29,532 nucleotides of DNA, from assembly GCA_031401035.1 (NCBI GenBank), contig JANNRA010000124.1, positions 1-29,532 on the forward strand. The letters run 5' to 3'. The notes below the pieces were generated by a model. It ran no database searches. It was not told where the DNA came from and worked only from the letters and a program-made list of their open reading frames with translations. The DNA comes from JANNRA01 sp031401035. Its GTDB lineage: Bacteria > Desulfobacterota > Binatia > HRBIN30 > CADEER01. Shown one piece after another: positions 1-9,874 of this stretch. A program made the position numbers and the translations under genes. The stretch's first letter is position 1, and every line of letters begins with the position of its first letter.

Positions 1-1
1 C

Positions 2-1612
2 CCCACCCCCCCCCCCACCCCCCCCCCGCCGCCGCCCCCGACCGAGACGGCGACGGTCACGGCGACCGCGACCGACACCCCGACCGAAACCCCGTCGGCG
101 TCCGCTACGAGCTCCGCCACGCCGACTGAGACCCCGACCGAGACGGCGACGGACACGGCGACCGCGACCGACACACCGACCGAGACCCCGACGGCGACTG
201 CGACCAGCACGGACACCCCGACGCAGACCCCGACCGAGACGGCGACGGGCACCGCGACCGCCACGGATACCCCGACCGAGACCCCGACGGCGACTGCGAC
301 CAGCACCGACACGCCGACGCCGACGCCGACCGAGACGGCGACGGTCACCGCGACCGCCACGGACACGCCGACCGAGACCCCGACGGCGACCGCGACCAGC
401 ACGGATACGCCGACGGAGACGGCGACGATCACCGCGACGGCGACGGCCACACCGACGGAGACGCCGACGGCGACCGCGACCAGCACCGACACGCCGACGC
501 AGACGCCGACCGAGACGGCGACGGTCACGGCGACCGCCACGGCGACCGCCACGGACACACCGACCGAGACGCCGACGGCCACCGCAACCACCACCGACAC
601 GCCGACGCAGACGCCGACCGAGACGGCGACGGACACGCCGACCGAAACGGCGACGGTCACCGCGATCGCCACGGACACGCCGACCAGCACGGCGACGCCG
701 ACCGCAACCGCCACTCACACCGGCACCGCGACGCACACCCCTACCGCCACGGCCACCGGTACGCACACGAATACGCCGACCGAGACCCCGACGCCGACCG
801 CAACCAGCACGGACACGCCGACCGCGACGGCGACGGTCACCGCGATCGCCACGGACACCCCGACCGAGACGCCGACGGCGACTGCGACCAGCACCGACAC
901 GGCGACGCAGACGCCGACTGCGACGACGGCGGCGACCAGCACGTCGACACAGACCGCGACCGCGACCGCCACGGCGACCGCGACGGCGACCGTCACTCAC
1001 ACCAGCAGCGCGACGGCGACGGCCACCTCCACCGAGACGCCGTCGCCGAACCCGACGCCGTCGCCGAGTTGGACGCCAGCCGCCACCAGCACTGCAACCG
1101 CGGCGCCGGCGCCGGCGCTGGCAGTCCAGAAGACGCTGCTCGGCAGGCCGTCTCCCAACGCGATGGTGGTTTACGTCATCACCGTCGCCAACATCGGCGG
1201 GTTGCCGACCAGCGCGCCGATTACCGTCGTCGACAGTCTCCCGCCGGGCGTCATCGTCCAGCAGGTGAACGCCTTCGGCTGGAGCTGCAAGGCAGCGCCG
1301 CCGATGGTGATGTGCACCCGCACTGCGTCACTCAATCCCGGGCAGACGGCCCCGCCGATCCGCATCACCGTGGTGATCGACGCGCCGTTAGGTACACAAC
1401 TGCTCAACGTGGCAGTCGCGAGCAGCGGTGACTCGTCCGCCTCGGGAGATGCCCAGACGCGCGTCGCCGGCCCGGCGGCCCCGGCGCCGCTGCTGTCCCC
1501 GCTCGGCCTGCTGGCCGCCCTGGCGGCGCTGCTTGGCATAGCCCGACGTAGCCAGCTGGCCATGCGGCGACGATGCGGGGCCCCCGGTGCATCGAGGCGA
1601 GGTTTCGTATAG
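2..1612 (+). CDS. Secreted Pro/Thr-repeat protein with DUF11-like domain and C-terminal anchor (5' partial)
   Basis: The reading frame is open from the window edge, so the N-terminus is missing; 536 residues are visible. Residues 1 to about 365 are low-complexity Thr/Pro/Ala/Asp/Glu repeats (TETPTATATSTDTPT type), likely an extended extracellular stalk. From about residue 374 (ALAVQK) to 480 there is a beta-rich segment with VYVITVANIGG and ITVVDSLPPGV, which matches the DUF11 repeat found in cell-surface proteins. The C-terminus (about residues 498-520) is a hydrophobic stretch, LLSPLGLLAALAALLGIARR, followed by basic residues. That is the layout of a membrane or sorting anchor. It ends with TAG 12 nt before def and probably belongs to a separate unit. 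The frame is certain because the same frame runs through the repeats into the DUF11 domain. Ligand and function are unknown. Confidence 0.8.
   Translation, partial: PTPPPTPPPPPPPTETATVTATATDTPTETPSASATSSATPTETPTETATDTATATDTPTETPTATATSTDTPTQTPTETATGTATATDTPTETPTATATSTDTPTPTPTETATVTATATDTPTETPTATATSTDTPTETATITATATATPTETPTATATSTDTPTQTPTETATVTATATATATDTPTETPTATATTTDTPTQTPTETATDTPTETATVTAIATDTPTSTATPTATATHTGTATHTPTATATGTHTNTPTETPTPTATSTDTPTATATVTAIATDTPTETPTATATSTDTATQTPTATTAATSTSTQTATATATATATATVTHTSSATATATSTETPSPNPTPSPSWTPAATSTATAAPAPALAVQKTLLGRPSPNAMVVYVITVANIGGLPTSAPITVVDSLPPGVIVQQVNAFGWSCKAAPPMVMCTRTASLNPGQTAPPIRITVVIDAPLGTQLLNVAVASSGDSSASGDAQTRVAGPAAPAPLLSPLGLLAALAALLGIARRSQLAMRRRCGAPGASRRGFV
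41..1060. repeat. Degenerate coding tandem repeat, about 96-bp period, Pro-Thr rich
   Basis: Short hexamer-like units (ACGGCG, ACCGAG, CCGACG) are arranged in a higher-order unit. Copies of the ACGGCGACYGCGACCAGCAC block start at 191, 287 and 383, exactly 96 bp (32 codons) apart. Further copies are at 467 and, more diverged, later on. All indels keep the reading frame. On the opposite strand the repeat gives an artificial Val-Ala ORF. The first 37 bases are almost pure C. Confidence 0.85.
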
Positions 1613-1624
1613 CTTTTCTGACTG

Positions 1625-2185
1625 ATGGCCGTTCGCCGCATCCTCAAGTTCCCGGAGCCGGTGCTCAAGCAGACCGCCGTCGACGTGAGCCGCATCGACG
1701 GGCAGGCCGACGAGGTCCTGCGCGACATGGTCGAGACCATGTACGCCGCGCCCGGCGTCGGCCTGGCGGCGCCACAGGTGGGCGTCGGCGAGCGCATGAT
1801 CGTCGTCGACGTCGACACCGAGAGCCCCGGCACGTCGCTGCTCAAGCTGATCAACCCAGTCATCGCCGAGCGCGAGGGCACGATCCTCTGGGAGGAGGGT
1901 TGCCTGTCGGTGGTCGACTACACGGCCGAGGTGAAGCGCAGCGCGCACATCCTGCTCAAGGCCTGGACCCTCGATCAGCAGGAAGTCGAAATCGAGGCCG
2001 AGGGCCTGCTGGCGGTGGCGCTGCAGCACGAACTCGACCACCTCGACGGCAAGCTGTTCATCGACCGCATCAGCGCCCTGAAGCGCGACTCATACAAACG
2101 CAAGATCAAGAAGCTGCTGCGCGACGGCGTCGACCTCGACACCTATCGCCCCGAGCGCGACGACGAGGACGACGACGAACGCTGA
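1625..2185 (+). CDS. def: Peptide deformylase
   Basis: This metalloenzyme removes the formyl group from the N-terminal fMet of new proteins. The 186-residue product has all three family motifs: GVGLAAPQ (44-51), EGCLS (91-95, metal ligand Cys93) and HELDH (135-139, two His ligands and the catalytic Glu). The ATG follows the previous stop by 12 nt. The C-terminal tail is unusually acidic (RDDEDDDER). It is followed at once by fmt, the enzyme with the opposite activity, and this def-fmt-rsmB order is common in bacteria. The relation to the start of fmt is abnormal (see fmt). Identification is firm. Confidence 0.97.
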   Translation: MAVRRILKFPEPVLKQTAVDVSRIDGQADEVLRDMVETMYAAPGVGLAAPQVGVGERMIVVDVDTESPGTSLLKLINPVIAEREGTILWEEGCLSVVDYTAEVKRSAHILLKAWTLDQQEVEIEAEGLLAVALQHELDHLDGKLFIDRISALKRDSYKRKIKKLLRDGVDLDTYRPERDDEDDDER

Positions 2186-2234
2186 GCCGCCGGCGCGCGC
2201 CCGCGTCGTCTTCTTCGGCACGCCGGACTTCGCG

Positions 2235-3114
<880 letters not shown>

Positions 3115-3140
<26 letters not shown>

Positions 3141-4452
3141 TCCGCGCGCCCTGGCCTGGCGCGTCCTCGCCGCGGTCGAGGCCGGGGCCTTTGCCGACGC
3201 TGCCCTGGGCACGACGCTGCGCGGCGCCGCTCTCGCCGTGCGCGATCGTGCCCTGGCGACGCAGCTCGTCTACGGGACGCTGGCCTGGCAGGGGCTGCTC
3301 GACCACGTCCTCGCCGGCCTCGGCCGGCCGGCGGCGCGCCTAGATGCGCCGCTGCGTACGCTGCTGCGTCTGGCGCTCTTCCAGCTCGTCAAGCTCGATC
3401 GCGTTCCCGATTTCGCCGCCGTCGATACCACCGTCGAGCTCGCCAAGACCGTCAACGGCGGTGCGCCGAGCCGGCTCGTCAATGCGCTGCTGCGCCGCTT
3501 CCTGCGCGAGGGACGACCGCTCTTCCTGCCGCCCGCCGCGGCGCCCGCCTACCTGGCGCTGGCGCACTCGCACCCGGCGTGGTTGGTCGAGCGCTGGCAG
3601 GCCGAGCTCGGCGCCGCGGAAGCCGAGGCGTTGCTCGCCGCCGACAACACGCCGGCGCCGACGGTGCTGCGCGTCAATCGACCCCGCGTCACGCGCGAGC
3701 GAGCGCTGGCGGCGTTGGCCGATGCGGGCATCGCAGCGCAGGCGACGGTGTTCGCCGCCGACGGCATAGTGATCGACGCGACGGTCGAGGTCGCGGCGCT
3801 TCCCGGGCATGGCGAAGGGTGGTTCGCGCCGCAGGGCGAGGCGGCGCAGCTCGTCGCCATACTGCTCGGCGCCGCGCCCGGGCGGCGCGTCCTCGACGCC
3901 TGCGCCGCGCCGGGGGGCAAGGCGCTCGCCGCGGCCGGCGCCGGCGCGCAGGTGCTGGGGCTCGATCCCCACCGCGCCGGCCTCTCGCGGCTGCGCAGCG
4001 AGGCGGCACGTCTCGGCATCCGCGTCGCGGTTGCCCAGGCGGATGCTGCGGTGCCGCCGCTATCGGCGTCGGCGCGTTTCGACGCGGTGCTCGTCGACGC
4101 GCCCTGTTCGGGGCTCGGCACGCTGCGCCAGCACCCCGAGATCCGCTGGCGACGGAAGGCGAAGGATCTCGCCTCGCTGGCGGCGGTGCAGGGGCGGATT
4201 CTCGCCGGCGTCGCCGGGCGCGTCGCCGCGGGCGGCGCGCTGGTCTACGCGACCTGCACGATCGCCCGGGAGGAGAACGAGGATGTGGTGGCCGCGTTCC
4301 TCTCCGCCTACCCTGAGTTCACGCCCGACGATCCGCGGCCGCTGTTGCCAGAGCCGGCGCGCGCGTTGGTGGATACCGGTGGGGCGCTGCGCACCTACCC
4401 TCACCGGCACGGGCTGGACGGATTCTACGCGGTGCGACTGGTGCGCCGCTGA
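3115..4452 (+). CDS. rsmB: 16S rRNA m5C967 methyltransferase RsmB
   Basis: SAM-dependent methyltransferase that modifies C967 of 16S rRNA. The N-terminal third is a NusB-like helical RNA-binding domain. The C-terminal part is a Rossmann methyltransferase with DACAAPGGKA (261-270, SAM loop), DAPCSGLGTLRQHPEIRW (Cys331) and YATCTIAREENE (Cys381), the two-cysteine signature of m5C RNA methyltransferases. I chose the TTG at 3115 because GGAG (3105-3108) lies 6 nt upstream and the resulting 445 residues match the family length. The gene overlaps the end of fmt, so the two are translationally coupled. Identification is firm; the start is likely. Confidence 0.93.
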
Positions 4453-4539
4453 GCGCGGTGGATCGCGCCGCTACCGCCCGCCCTTCAATCGGGAGGCGCC
4501 GCTTCATTCGCGGCCGCATCCGCGGTATGCCTCCCCCCA

Positions 4540-5205
4540 GTGACGCGTATCGCTGCATCCATCCTCGCCGCCGATTTCGGTCGCCTCGCCGATGAAGTGA
4601 AGGCCGTCGAAGCGGCCGGCGCCGACTGGATTCACGTCGACGTCATGGATGGTCACTTCGTCCCCAACCTCACCATCGGTCCGCCGGTGGTCGAGGCGAT
4701 CCGTCGCAGCACGGCGCTGCCGCTCGATGTGCACCTGATGATCGCCAATCCGGAGCGCTATATCGGCGACTACGCCAAGGCCGGAGCGACCTACCTCTCG
4801 GTGCACCAGGAGACCTGTCCGAACCTGCATGCGGTGGTGCAGGACATTCGGCGCCACGGCTGCAAGCCGTCAGTGGTGCTCAACCCGGCAACTCCGTTTC
4901 ACACCCTTGACGCCATCCTGCCCGACCTCGAGATGGTGCTGATCATGAGCGTCAATCCGGGGTTCGGCGGCCAGGGGTTCATCGCCTCGGCGCTGTCGAA
5001 GCTGGCGGCGGCGCGGCGTGCGCGCCTGGAGCGCCGGCTCGACTTCCTCATCGAGGTGGACGGCGGCGTCAAGGCGGCGAATGTTGCCGAGGTGGCCGCC
5101 GCTGGGGCCGACGTCTTCGTCATCGGCACCGGCATCTTCGCGACGCCGAGCTACCGCGCGGCGATTGAGGAGATCCATCGTCTCTGCGGTGGGGGGACGA
5201 CCTGA
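4540..5205 (+). CDS. rpe: Ribulose-phosphate 3-epimerase
   Basis: Interconverts ribulose-5-phosphate and xylulose-5-phosphate in the pentose phosphate or Calvin pathways. The 221-residue TIM barrel has SILAADF near the N-terminus, HVDVMDGHFVPN (metal His and catalytic Asp), DVHLMI, MSVNPGFGGQGF (phosphate loop), VDGGV (second catalytic Asp) and the closing GTGIF loop. The start is GTG 4540; the nearby ATG at 4527 is out of frame. No clear Shine-Dalgarno sequence precedes it. It lies 87 nt after rsmB on the same strand, as in many def-fmt-rsmB-rpe clusters. Confidence 0.96.
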   Translation: MTRIAASILAADFGRLADEVKAVEAAGADWIHVDVMDGHFVPNLTIGPPVVEAIRRSTALPLDVHLMIANPERYIGDYAKAGATYLSVHQETCPNLHAVVQDIRRHGCKPSVVLNPATPFHTLDAILPDLEMVLIMSVNPGFGGQGFIASALSKLAAARRARLERRLDFLIEVDGGVKAANVAEVAAAGADVFVIGTGIFATPSYRAAIEEIHRLCGGGTT

Positions 5206-5295
5206 CAAGGACCTGGTGTTGGCAAGTGCGAAGCGATGTGGTAGCCCCTGACGCTTCGATTGTGGGCCGAGCCGATCCGCATCGGCTGCTTGAGA

Positions 5296-5372
5296 CGGGG
5301 TGTAGCTCAGACTGGTAGAGCGCACGGTTCGGGACCGTGAGGTCGCTGGTTCAAGTCCAGTCACCCCGACCA
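5296..5372 (+). tRNA. tRNA-Pro (anticodon CGG)
   Basis: A full cloverleaf can be drawn. The acceptor arms CGGGGTG (5296-5302) and CACCCCG (5362-5368) pair completely. The D stem is GCTC/GAGC. The anticodon stem CACGG/CCGTG encloses loop TTCGGGA with anticodon CGG at 5330-5332 and G37, as usual in tRNA-Pro. The T arm is GCTGG-TTCAAGT-CCAGT. The discriminator is A and the 3' CCA is encoded (5370-5372). Confidence 0.97.
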
Positions 5373-5384
5373 CTTTCCTCCCAG

Positions 5385-6008
5385 ATGCCCCGCACGATTC
5401 TCGCCTGCGCCCTCGCCGTCGCCAGCCTCGTGCTGGGCGCCAGGTTGGCGCCGGGGCAGCCCGTGACCGGCACAGTGCGAGGCGTCGAGGCGATCAACGT
5501 GCGCCGCGGCCCGAGTGCGGAGACGGCAGCGTTCGCGGTGCTGCACCGAGGCGCCCGCGTCGTCATCGACGAGCAGGCCGGAGAATGGGTGCGGGTGGTC
5601 CTCGCCAGCGGCGAAAACGGGTGGGTGAATGCGGCCTTCCTCGACCTGCCGCCGGGCGCGACCGTGGCCCCCGCGCCCACCGTCGCCGCGGCGGCTCCGG
5701 TCGGGAGCGCGTTGCCGCCGTCGATCGATACCGAGTTGGCTCGCCTGCGCCAGCGGTTAGCATCGCTCGAGTCCGTGGTCGCCCCGACCGTAGTCGCGAC
5801 TCCAGTCGCCGTCGCGCCTGACTCGAAGGCCGCCGCGCCCGCGCAGGTCCCGTCCCTGCCAACTGTGGCCGTCGTCACGTCGTCCGATACCTTCGATGTC
5901 GGCCCGGCGCTGGCGCTGGCCGGGGTGTGCTTCGTCGTCGGGTTCCTGCTCGGAACCTTCTACGGCCAACGCCAGGAGCGACGCGGCCGCTCGCGGGTCC
6001 GTTTCTAG
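5385..6008 (+). CDS. SH3b-domain protein with signal peptide and C-terminal membrane helix
   Basis: The 207-residue product starts with a signal peptide (MPRTILACALAVASLVLGA). A bacterial SH3 domain follows at about residues 28-90, with the typical NVRRGPS start, GARVVI centre, and WVRV and NGWVNAAFL strands. A Pro/Ala linker contains a short heptad-like stretch (ELARLRQRLASLESV). The protein ends in one transmembrane helix (about 174-197, LALAGVCFVVGFLLG) and a basic tail. It probably sits in the inner membrane with the SH3b domain in the periplasm, perhaps binding peptidoglycan. ATG 5385 is used because an earlier in-frame ATG lies inside the tRNA. Only 12 nt separate it from the tRNA CCA end, so co-transcription and processing are likely. 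Function is not known. Confidence 0.85.
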   Translation: MPRTILACALAVASLVLGARLAPGQPVTGTVRGVEAINVRRGPSAETAAFAVLHRGARVVIDEQAGEWVRVVLASGENGWVNAAFLDLPPGATVAPAPTVAAAAPVGSALPPSIDTELARLRQRLASLESVVAPTVVATPVAVAPDSKAAAPAQVPSLPTVAVVTSSDTFDVGPALALAGVCFVVGFLLGTFYGQRQERRGRSRVRF

Positions 6009-6104
6009 GGCCTTCCTGCCCGTAGCGTGAGCAGTGCCGCTCTTTTGGGCACCGCAGGGGCCCGCAATCGGCCAGCTTTGCGGGGCAGCACTTGGCCCAC
6101 TGGA

Positions 6105-6120
6105 CGGCATTGGAGTTGCT
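6105..6120 (+). promoter_or_regulatory. Candidate sigma-54 promoter for glnBA
   Basis: CGGCATTGGAGTTGCT has the GG-N10-GC spacing (GG 6106-6107, GC 6118-6119), with a GGCA -24 core and a TTGCT -12 element. It differs from TGGCAC-N5-TTGCW at two -24 positions. It lies about 150 nt upstream of glnB, a gene often under NtrC/sigma-54 control. I did not see a clear NtrC site. The rest of 6009-6272 holds no gene that I can support. Confidence 0.35.
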
Positions 6121-6272
6121 GATCACTGCCGTGGGCATCGAAACGAAGTCGAAAGTAAGGGGAGTTCCAGACCTGCGAGGTTCGGTGAGCAGGCAGCACG
6201 GGCGCGCCGCCGTCGCTTTACAGGTTCAGGAACATTGACATACAACCCGCGACGCCGCGGCGAGGAGAGACG

Positions 6273-6611
6273 ATGAAAAAGGTCGAAGCGATCATCAAGC
6301 CATTCAAGCTCGACGAAGTGAAGGAAAGCCTCAGCGCGATCGGCGTGCAGGGCCTGACGGTCAGTGAAATCAAGGGGTTCGGACGCCAGAAGGGCCACAC
6401 CGAGCTGTACCGAGGCGCCGAGTACGTGGTCGACTTCCTGCCCAAGGTCAAGCTCGAGATCATCGCCGCCGACGAGAAGGTGGCCGACATCGTCGCCGCC
6501 ATCGAGAAGGCGGCGAAGACGGGTCGTATCGGCGACGGCAAGATTTTCGTCCTGCCGATCGAGGAAGTGATCCGCATCCGCACTGGCGAGCGCGGCCCCG
6601 ACGCCGTCTGA
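6273..6611 (+). CDS. glnB: PII nitrogen regulatory protein
   Basis: Trimeric signal protein that reads 2-oxoglutarate and ATP/ADP and controls glutamine synthetase adenylylation and nitrogen transcription. The 112 residues match GlnB over their whole length. The T-loop GFGRQKGHTELYRGAEYVVDF includes Tyr51, the uridylylation site. The B-loop TGRIGDGKIFV and the C-terminal IRIRTGE motif are complete. ATG 6273 follows GAGGAGAG closely. It sits 86 nt upstream of glnA on the same strand, the usual glnBA operon. The GlnB rather than GlnK type is inferred from its glnA neighbour and the absence of amtB. Confidence 0.97.
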   Translation: MKKVEAIIKPFKLDEVKESLSAIGVQGLTVSEIKGFGRQKGHTELYRGAEYVVDFLPKVKLEIIAADEKVADIVAAIEKAAKTGRIGDGKIFVLPIEEVIRIRTGERGPDAV

Positions 6612-6645
6612 GCCAGTCGCGTCTATTCCACTCAGTTCATCGACG

Positions 6646-6661
6646 CTCCCGCAGGCGGGAG
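6646..6661 (+). other. Small hairpin between glnB and glnA
   Basis: CTCCCGCAGGCGGGAG can fold into a 6-bp GC stem with a four-base loop. It lies in the 86-nt glnB-glnA spacer with no T tract. It could set the glnB:glnA expression ratio or mRNA processing, or have no role. Confidence 0.35.
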
Positions 6662-6697
6662 TGATCACAGGGCACCAGCTATGGGAGGTTCATCCGC

Positions 6698-8110
6698 ATG
6701 ACACCGAAAGAGGTCGTCAAGTTCGCCAAGGACAAGAAGGCCGTCTGTGTCGATCTGAAGTTCATGGACTTCCTCGGCTCATGGCAGCACTTCACGATTC
6801 CGATGTCCGAGTTTGGTGAGGCGCTGTTCGACGAAGGCAGCGGCTTCGACGGCTCGTCGATCCGCGGCTGGCAGCCGATCAACGCCTCGGACATGTTGAT
6901 CGTTCCCGACCCCACGACAGCGGTGATGGATCCCTTCTGTGCGGCGCCGACCCTCAGCCTGATCGGCGACGTCGTCGATCCGATCACCAAGGAACAGTAT
7001 TCGCGCGATCCGCGGTACATCGCCAAGAAGGCGGAGGCGTACGTGAAGTCGAGCGGCGCCGGCGACGTCGCCTACTTCGGTCCGGAACCGGAGTTTTTCA
7101 TCTTCGACGACATCCGCTTCGATCAGAACGCGCACAGCGGCTACTACTTCCTGAACTCCTCCGAAGGCGTCTGGAACAGTGGCCGGGACGAGGGTCCGAA
7201 CCTCGGCTTCAAGCCGCGCCACAAGGAAGGCTACTTCCCGGTTCCGCCGACCGACTCCCAGCAGGACATCCGCCAGGAAATGGTGATGATGATGGAGCAG
7301 GTCGGCATCCACGTGGAGAAGCAGCACCACGAAGTGGCGACCGCCGGACAGGCCGAGATCGACATGCGCTTCGCGCCGTTGGTGAAGATGGCCGACTGGC
7401 TGATGTGGTACAAATACGTGGTCAAGAACGTCGCCCGGAAGTGGGGCAAGACCGCGACGTTCATGCCGAAGCCGATTTTCGGTGACAACGGCAGCGGCAT
7501 GCACACCCACCAGTCGATCTGGAAGGGCGACAAGCCGTTGTTTGCCGGCAGCGGCTACGCCGGCATGAGCGAGATGGCGATGCACTACATCGCCGGCATC
7601 ATTAAACATGCACCGGCGCTCGCCGCGATTACCAACCCGACCTACAATAGCTACCGTCGCCTGGTGCCGGGGTACGAGGCGCCGGTGAACCTGGCGTACT
7701 CGAGCCGCAACCGCTCGGCGGCCATCCGCATCCCGATGTACTCGCCGAGCCCGAAGGCGAAGCGTATCGAAGTGCGCTTCCCCGATCCGACCTGCAACGG
7801 CTACCTGGCCTTCTCCGCCATGCTGATGGCTGGCCTCGACGGCGTCGAGAACCGCATGGCCGCCGGCGAGCCGCTCGACAAGGACATCTACTCGCTGACG
7901 CCCGAGGAGTTGAAGGGCGTCGCCGGCATGCCGGCCTCTCTGGAGGAGGCGCTGCAGAACCTCAAGAAGGATCACGCCTTCCTGCTCAAGGGCGATGTCT
8001 TCACCGAGGACGTCATCGAGACGTGGATCGACTACAAGATGGTCAACGAGGTCAGCGCGCTGCGCTTGCGCCCGCACCCGTACGAGTTCTTCCTCTATTA
8101 CGACGCCTGA
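6698..8110 (+). CDS. glnA: Glutamine synthetase, type I
   Basis: Makes glutamine from glutamate, ammonia and ATP as a dodecamer. The 470 residues have the family signature regions: GFDGSSIRGW near residues 50-60, GPEPEFFIFD (metal Glu), HHEVATAGQAEID, FGDNGSGMHTHQS and NPTYNSYRRLVPGYEAP. Tyr398 within KDIYSLTPEE occupies the place of the adenylylated tyrosine of the enterobacterial enzyme, so regulation by GlnE with PII is likely. GGGAGG lies about 9 nt before ATG 6698. Two hairpins follow the stop. Identification is firm. Confidence 0.98.
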   Translation: MTPKEVVKFAKDKKAVCVDLKFMDFLGSWQHFTIPMSEFGEALFDEGSGFDGSSIRGWQPINASDMLIVPDPTTAVMDPFCAAPTLSLIGDVVDPITKEQYSRDPRYIAKKAEAYVKSSGAGDVAYFGPEPEFFIFDDIRFDQNAHSGYYFLNSSEGVWNSGRDEGPNLGFKPRHKEGYFPVPPTDSQQDIRQEMVMMMEQVGIHVEKQHHEVATAGQAEIDMRFAPLVKMADWLMWYKYVVKNVARKWGKTATFMPKPIFGDNGSGMHTHQSIWKGDKPLFAGSGYAGMSEMAMHYIAGIIKHAPALAAITNPTYNSYRRLVPGYEAPVNLAYSSRNRSAAIRIPMYSPSPKAKRIEVRFPDPTCNGYLAFSAMLMAGLDGVENRMAAGEPLDKDIYSLTPEELKGVAGMPASLEEALQNLKKDHAFLLKGDVFTEDVIETWIDYKMVNEVSALRLRPHPYEFFLYYDA

Positions 8111-8173
8111 TCCCGGCACGGGATCGAGACGACGACGGCCGGTGCGGGGTTCTCGTACCGGCCGTCGTCGTCT
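8109..8173 (+). terminator. Tandem hairpins ending glnBA
   Basis: The first hairpin is a 7-bp stem, GATCCCG (8109-8115) with CGGGATC (8119-8125), and it overlaps the glnA stop. The second is a perfect 17-bp stem, 8127-8143 with 8157-8173, and a 13-nt loop. There is no T run, so it may work as a Rho-assisted terminator or protect the 3' end of the mRNA. Confidence 0.7.
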
Positions 8174-8384
8174 GCACAGACTGGGGTCGCATTAGACCCC
8201 CATGGCTGCTAATTAAACAGAGTCTACTGTCGCTTCCTGATCTGTCCGCACCAACCGGCAGCTTGAGCCAGCAGCAGTAACTGGCCACAGCGAAATTTTC
8301 ATCGCTCCGGTAGGTCGCGGCGTTTCGACGCGCCTCTTCCGTCCATGTGGCGTCGTACCCGAAGCAAGGAAGGATATCCCGACA
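8174..8384 (+). other. Leader region of the DEAD-box helicase gene
   Basis: About 210 nt with lower GC than its surroundings, for example CTAATTAAACAG near 8208 and GAAATTTTCATC near 8292. No convincing ORF is present. The promoter of the helicase gene should lie here. A long structured leader would be compatible with cold-shock control of a helicase, but that is only a guess. Confidence 0.4.
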
Positions 8385-9504
<1,120 letters not shown>

Positions 9505-9515
<11 letters not shown>

Positions 9516-9828
9516 CCGCGCCCCGCGCCCGGCGCCGCGCATGAAGAACGCCGCTCCGCCGATCTGCGTCGGCTGGCGCGCCTTCGTCAACTGGCCGCAG
9601 CCGGCGGGGACGGCTCCGAAACCGGTCCCGCTCCTCGACGAGACCGGCCGCGCCCTGGCCAACGATCTCGCCGACGGCCAAGAGGTCGAGATCCTCGCCT
9701 GGCGCCCGCGCTCGCGCGAGGGCACCAGCTACCGCGTCCGCCGCATCTCCGACAACGGCGAGTGGTGGATCGCCTCGAGTTTCCTGCGCCGCGGCGCCGT
9801 GGCCGTCGCGCCGGCAGCGGTCGGCTGA
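9505..9828 (+). CDS. Small hypothetical protein overlapping the helicase gene
   Basis: A 107-residue product if GTG 9505 is used, which has GGAG (9495-9498) 6 nt upstream; ATG 9499 is too close to that site. The middle and end (EVEILAWRPRS, SYRVRRISDNGEWWIASSFLRR) look like small beta-barrel or SH3-like strands, but I do not recognise the family. It overlaps the helicase stop by 11 nt, which suggests translational coupling. A long palindromic terminator follows. Third-base GC is as in its neighbours, so it is probably real. Confidence 0.6.
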
Positions 9829-9832
9829 ATAG

Positions 9833-9872
9833 CCATTCTGGGAGGGCGGGAGCCCCCGCCCTCCCAGAATGG
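9833..9872. terminator. Bidirectional terminator palindrome
   Basis: A perfect 18-bp inverted repeat (9833-9850 with 9855-9872) with a 4-nt loop AGCC sits between two convergent genes. It starts 4 nt after the plus-strand stop and ends 2 nt before the minus-strand stop. It can serve both transcripts. Confidence 0.8.
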
Positions 9873-9874
9873 GC

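Noticed and set aside
715..996. Minus-strand Val/Ala-rich ORF
   Set aside because: It is the antisense reading of the Thr/Pro repeat and has no start site or domain.
1..1060. Possible CRISPR array because of regular repeats
   Set aside because: The repeats are codon-level Thr/Pro units in an open frame with no unique spacers.
5875..6138. Minus-strand ORF with several Cys (SNAVQWAKCCPAKLADCG)
   Set aside because: It overlaps the end of the SH3b gene and the glnB promoter area, no ribosome site or family was recognised, and its tail is a shadow.
6779..8119. 446-residue minus-strand ORF opposite glnA
   Set aside because: It is a shadow of a highly conserved gene and has no family motif.
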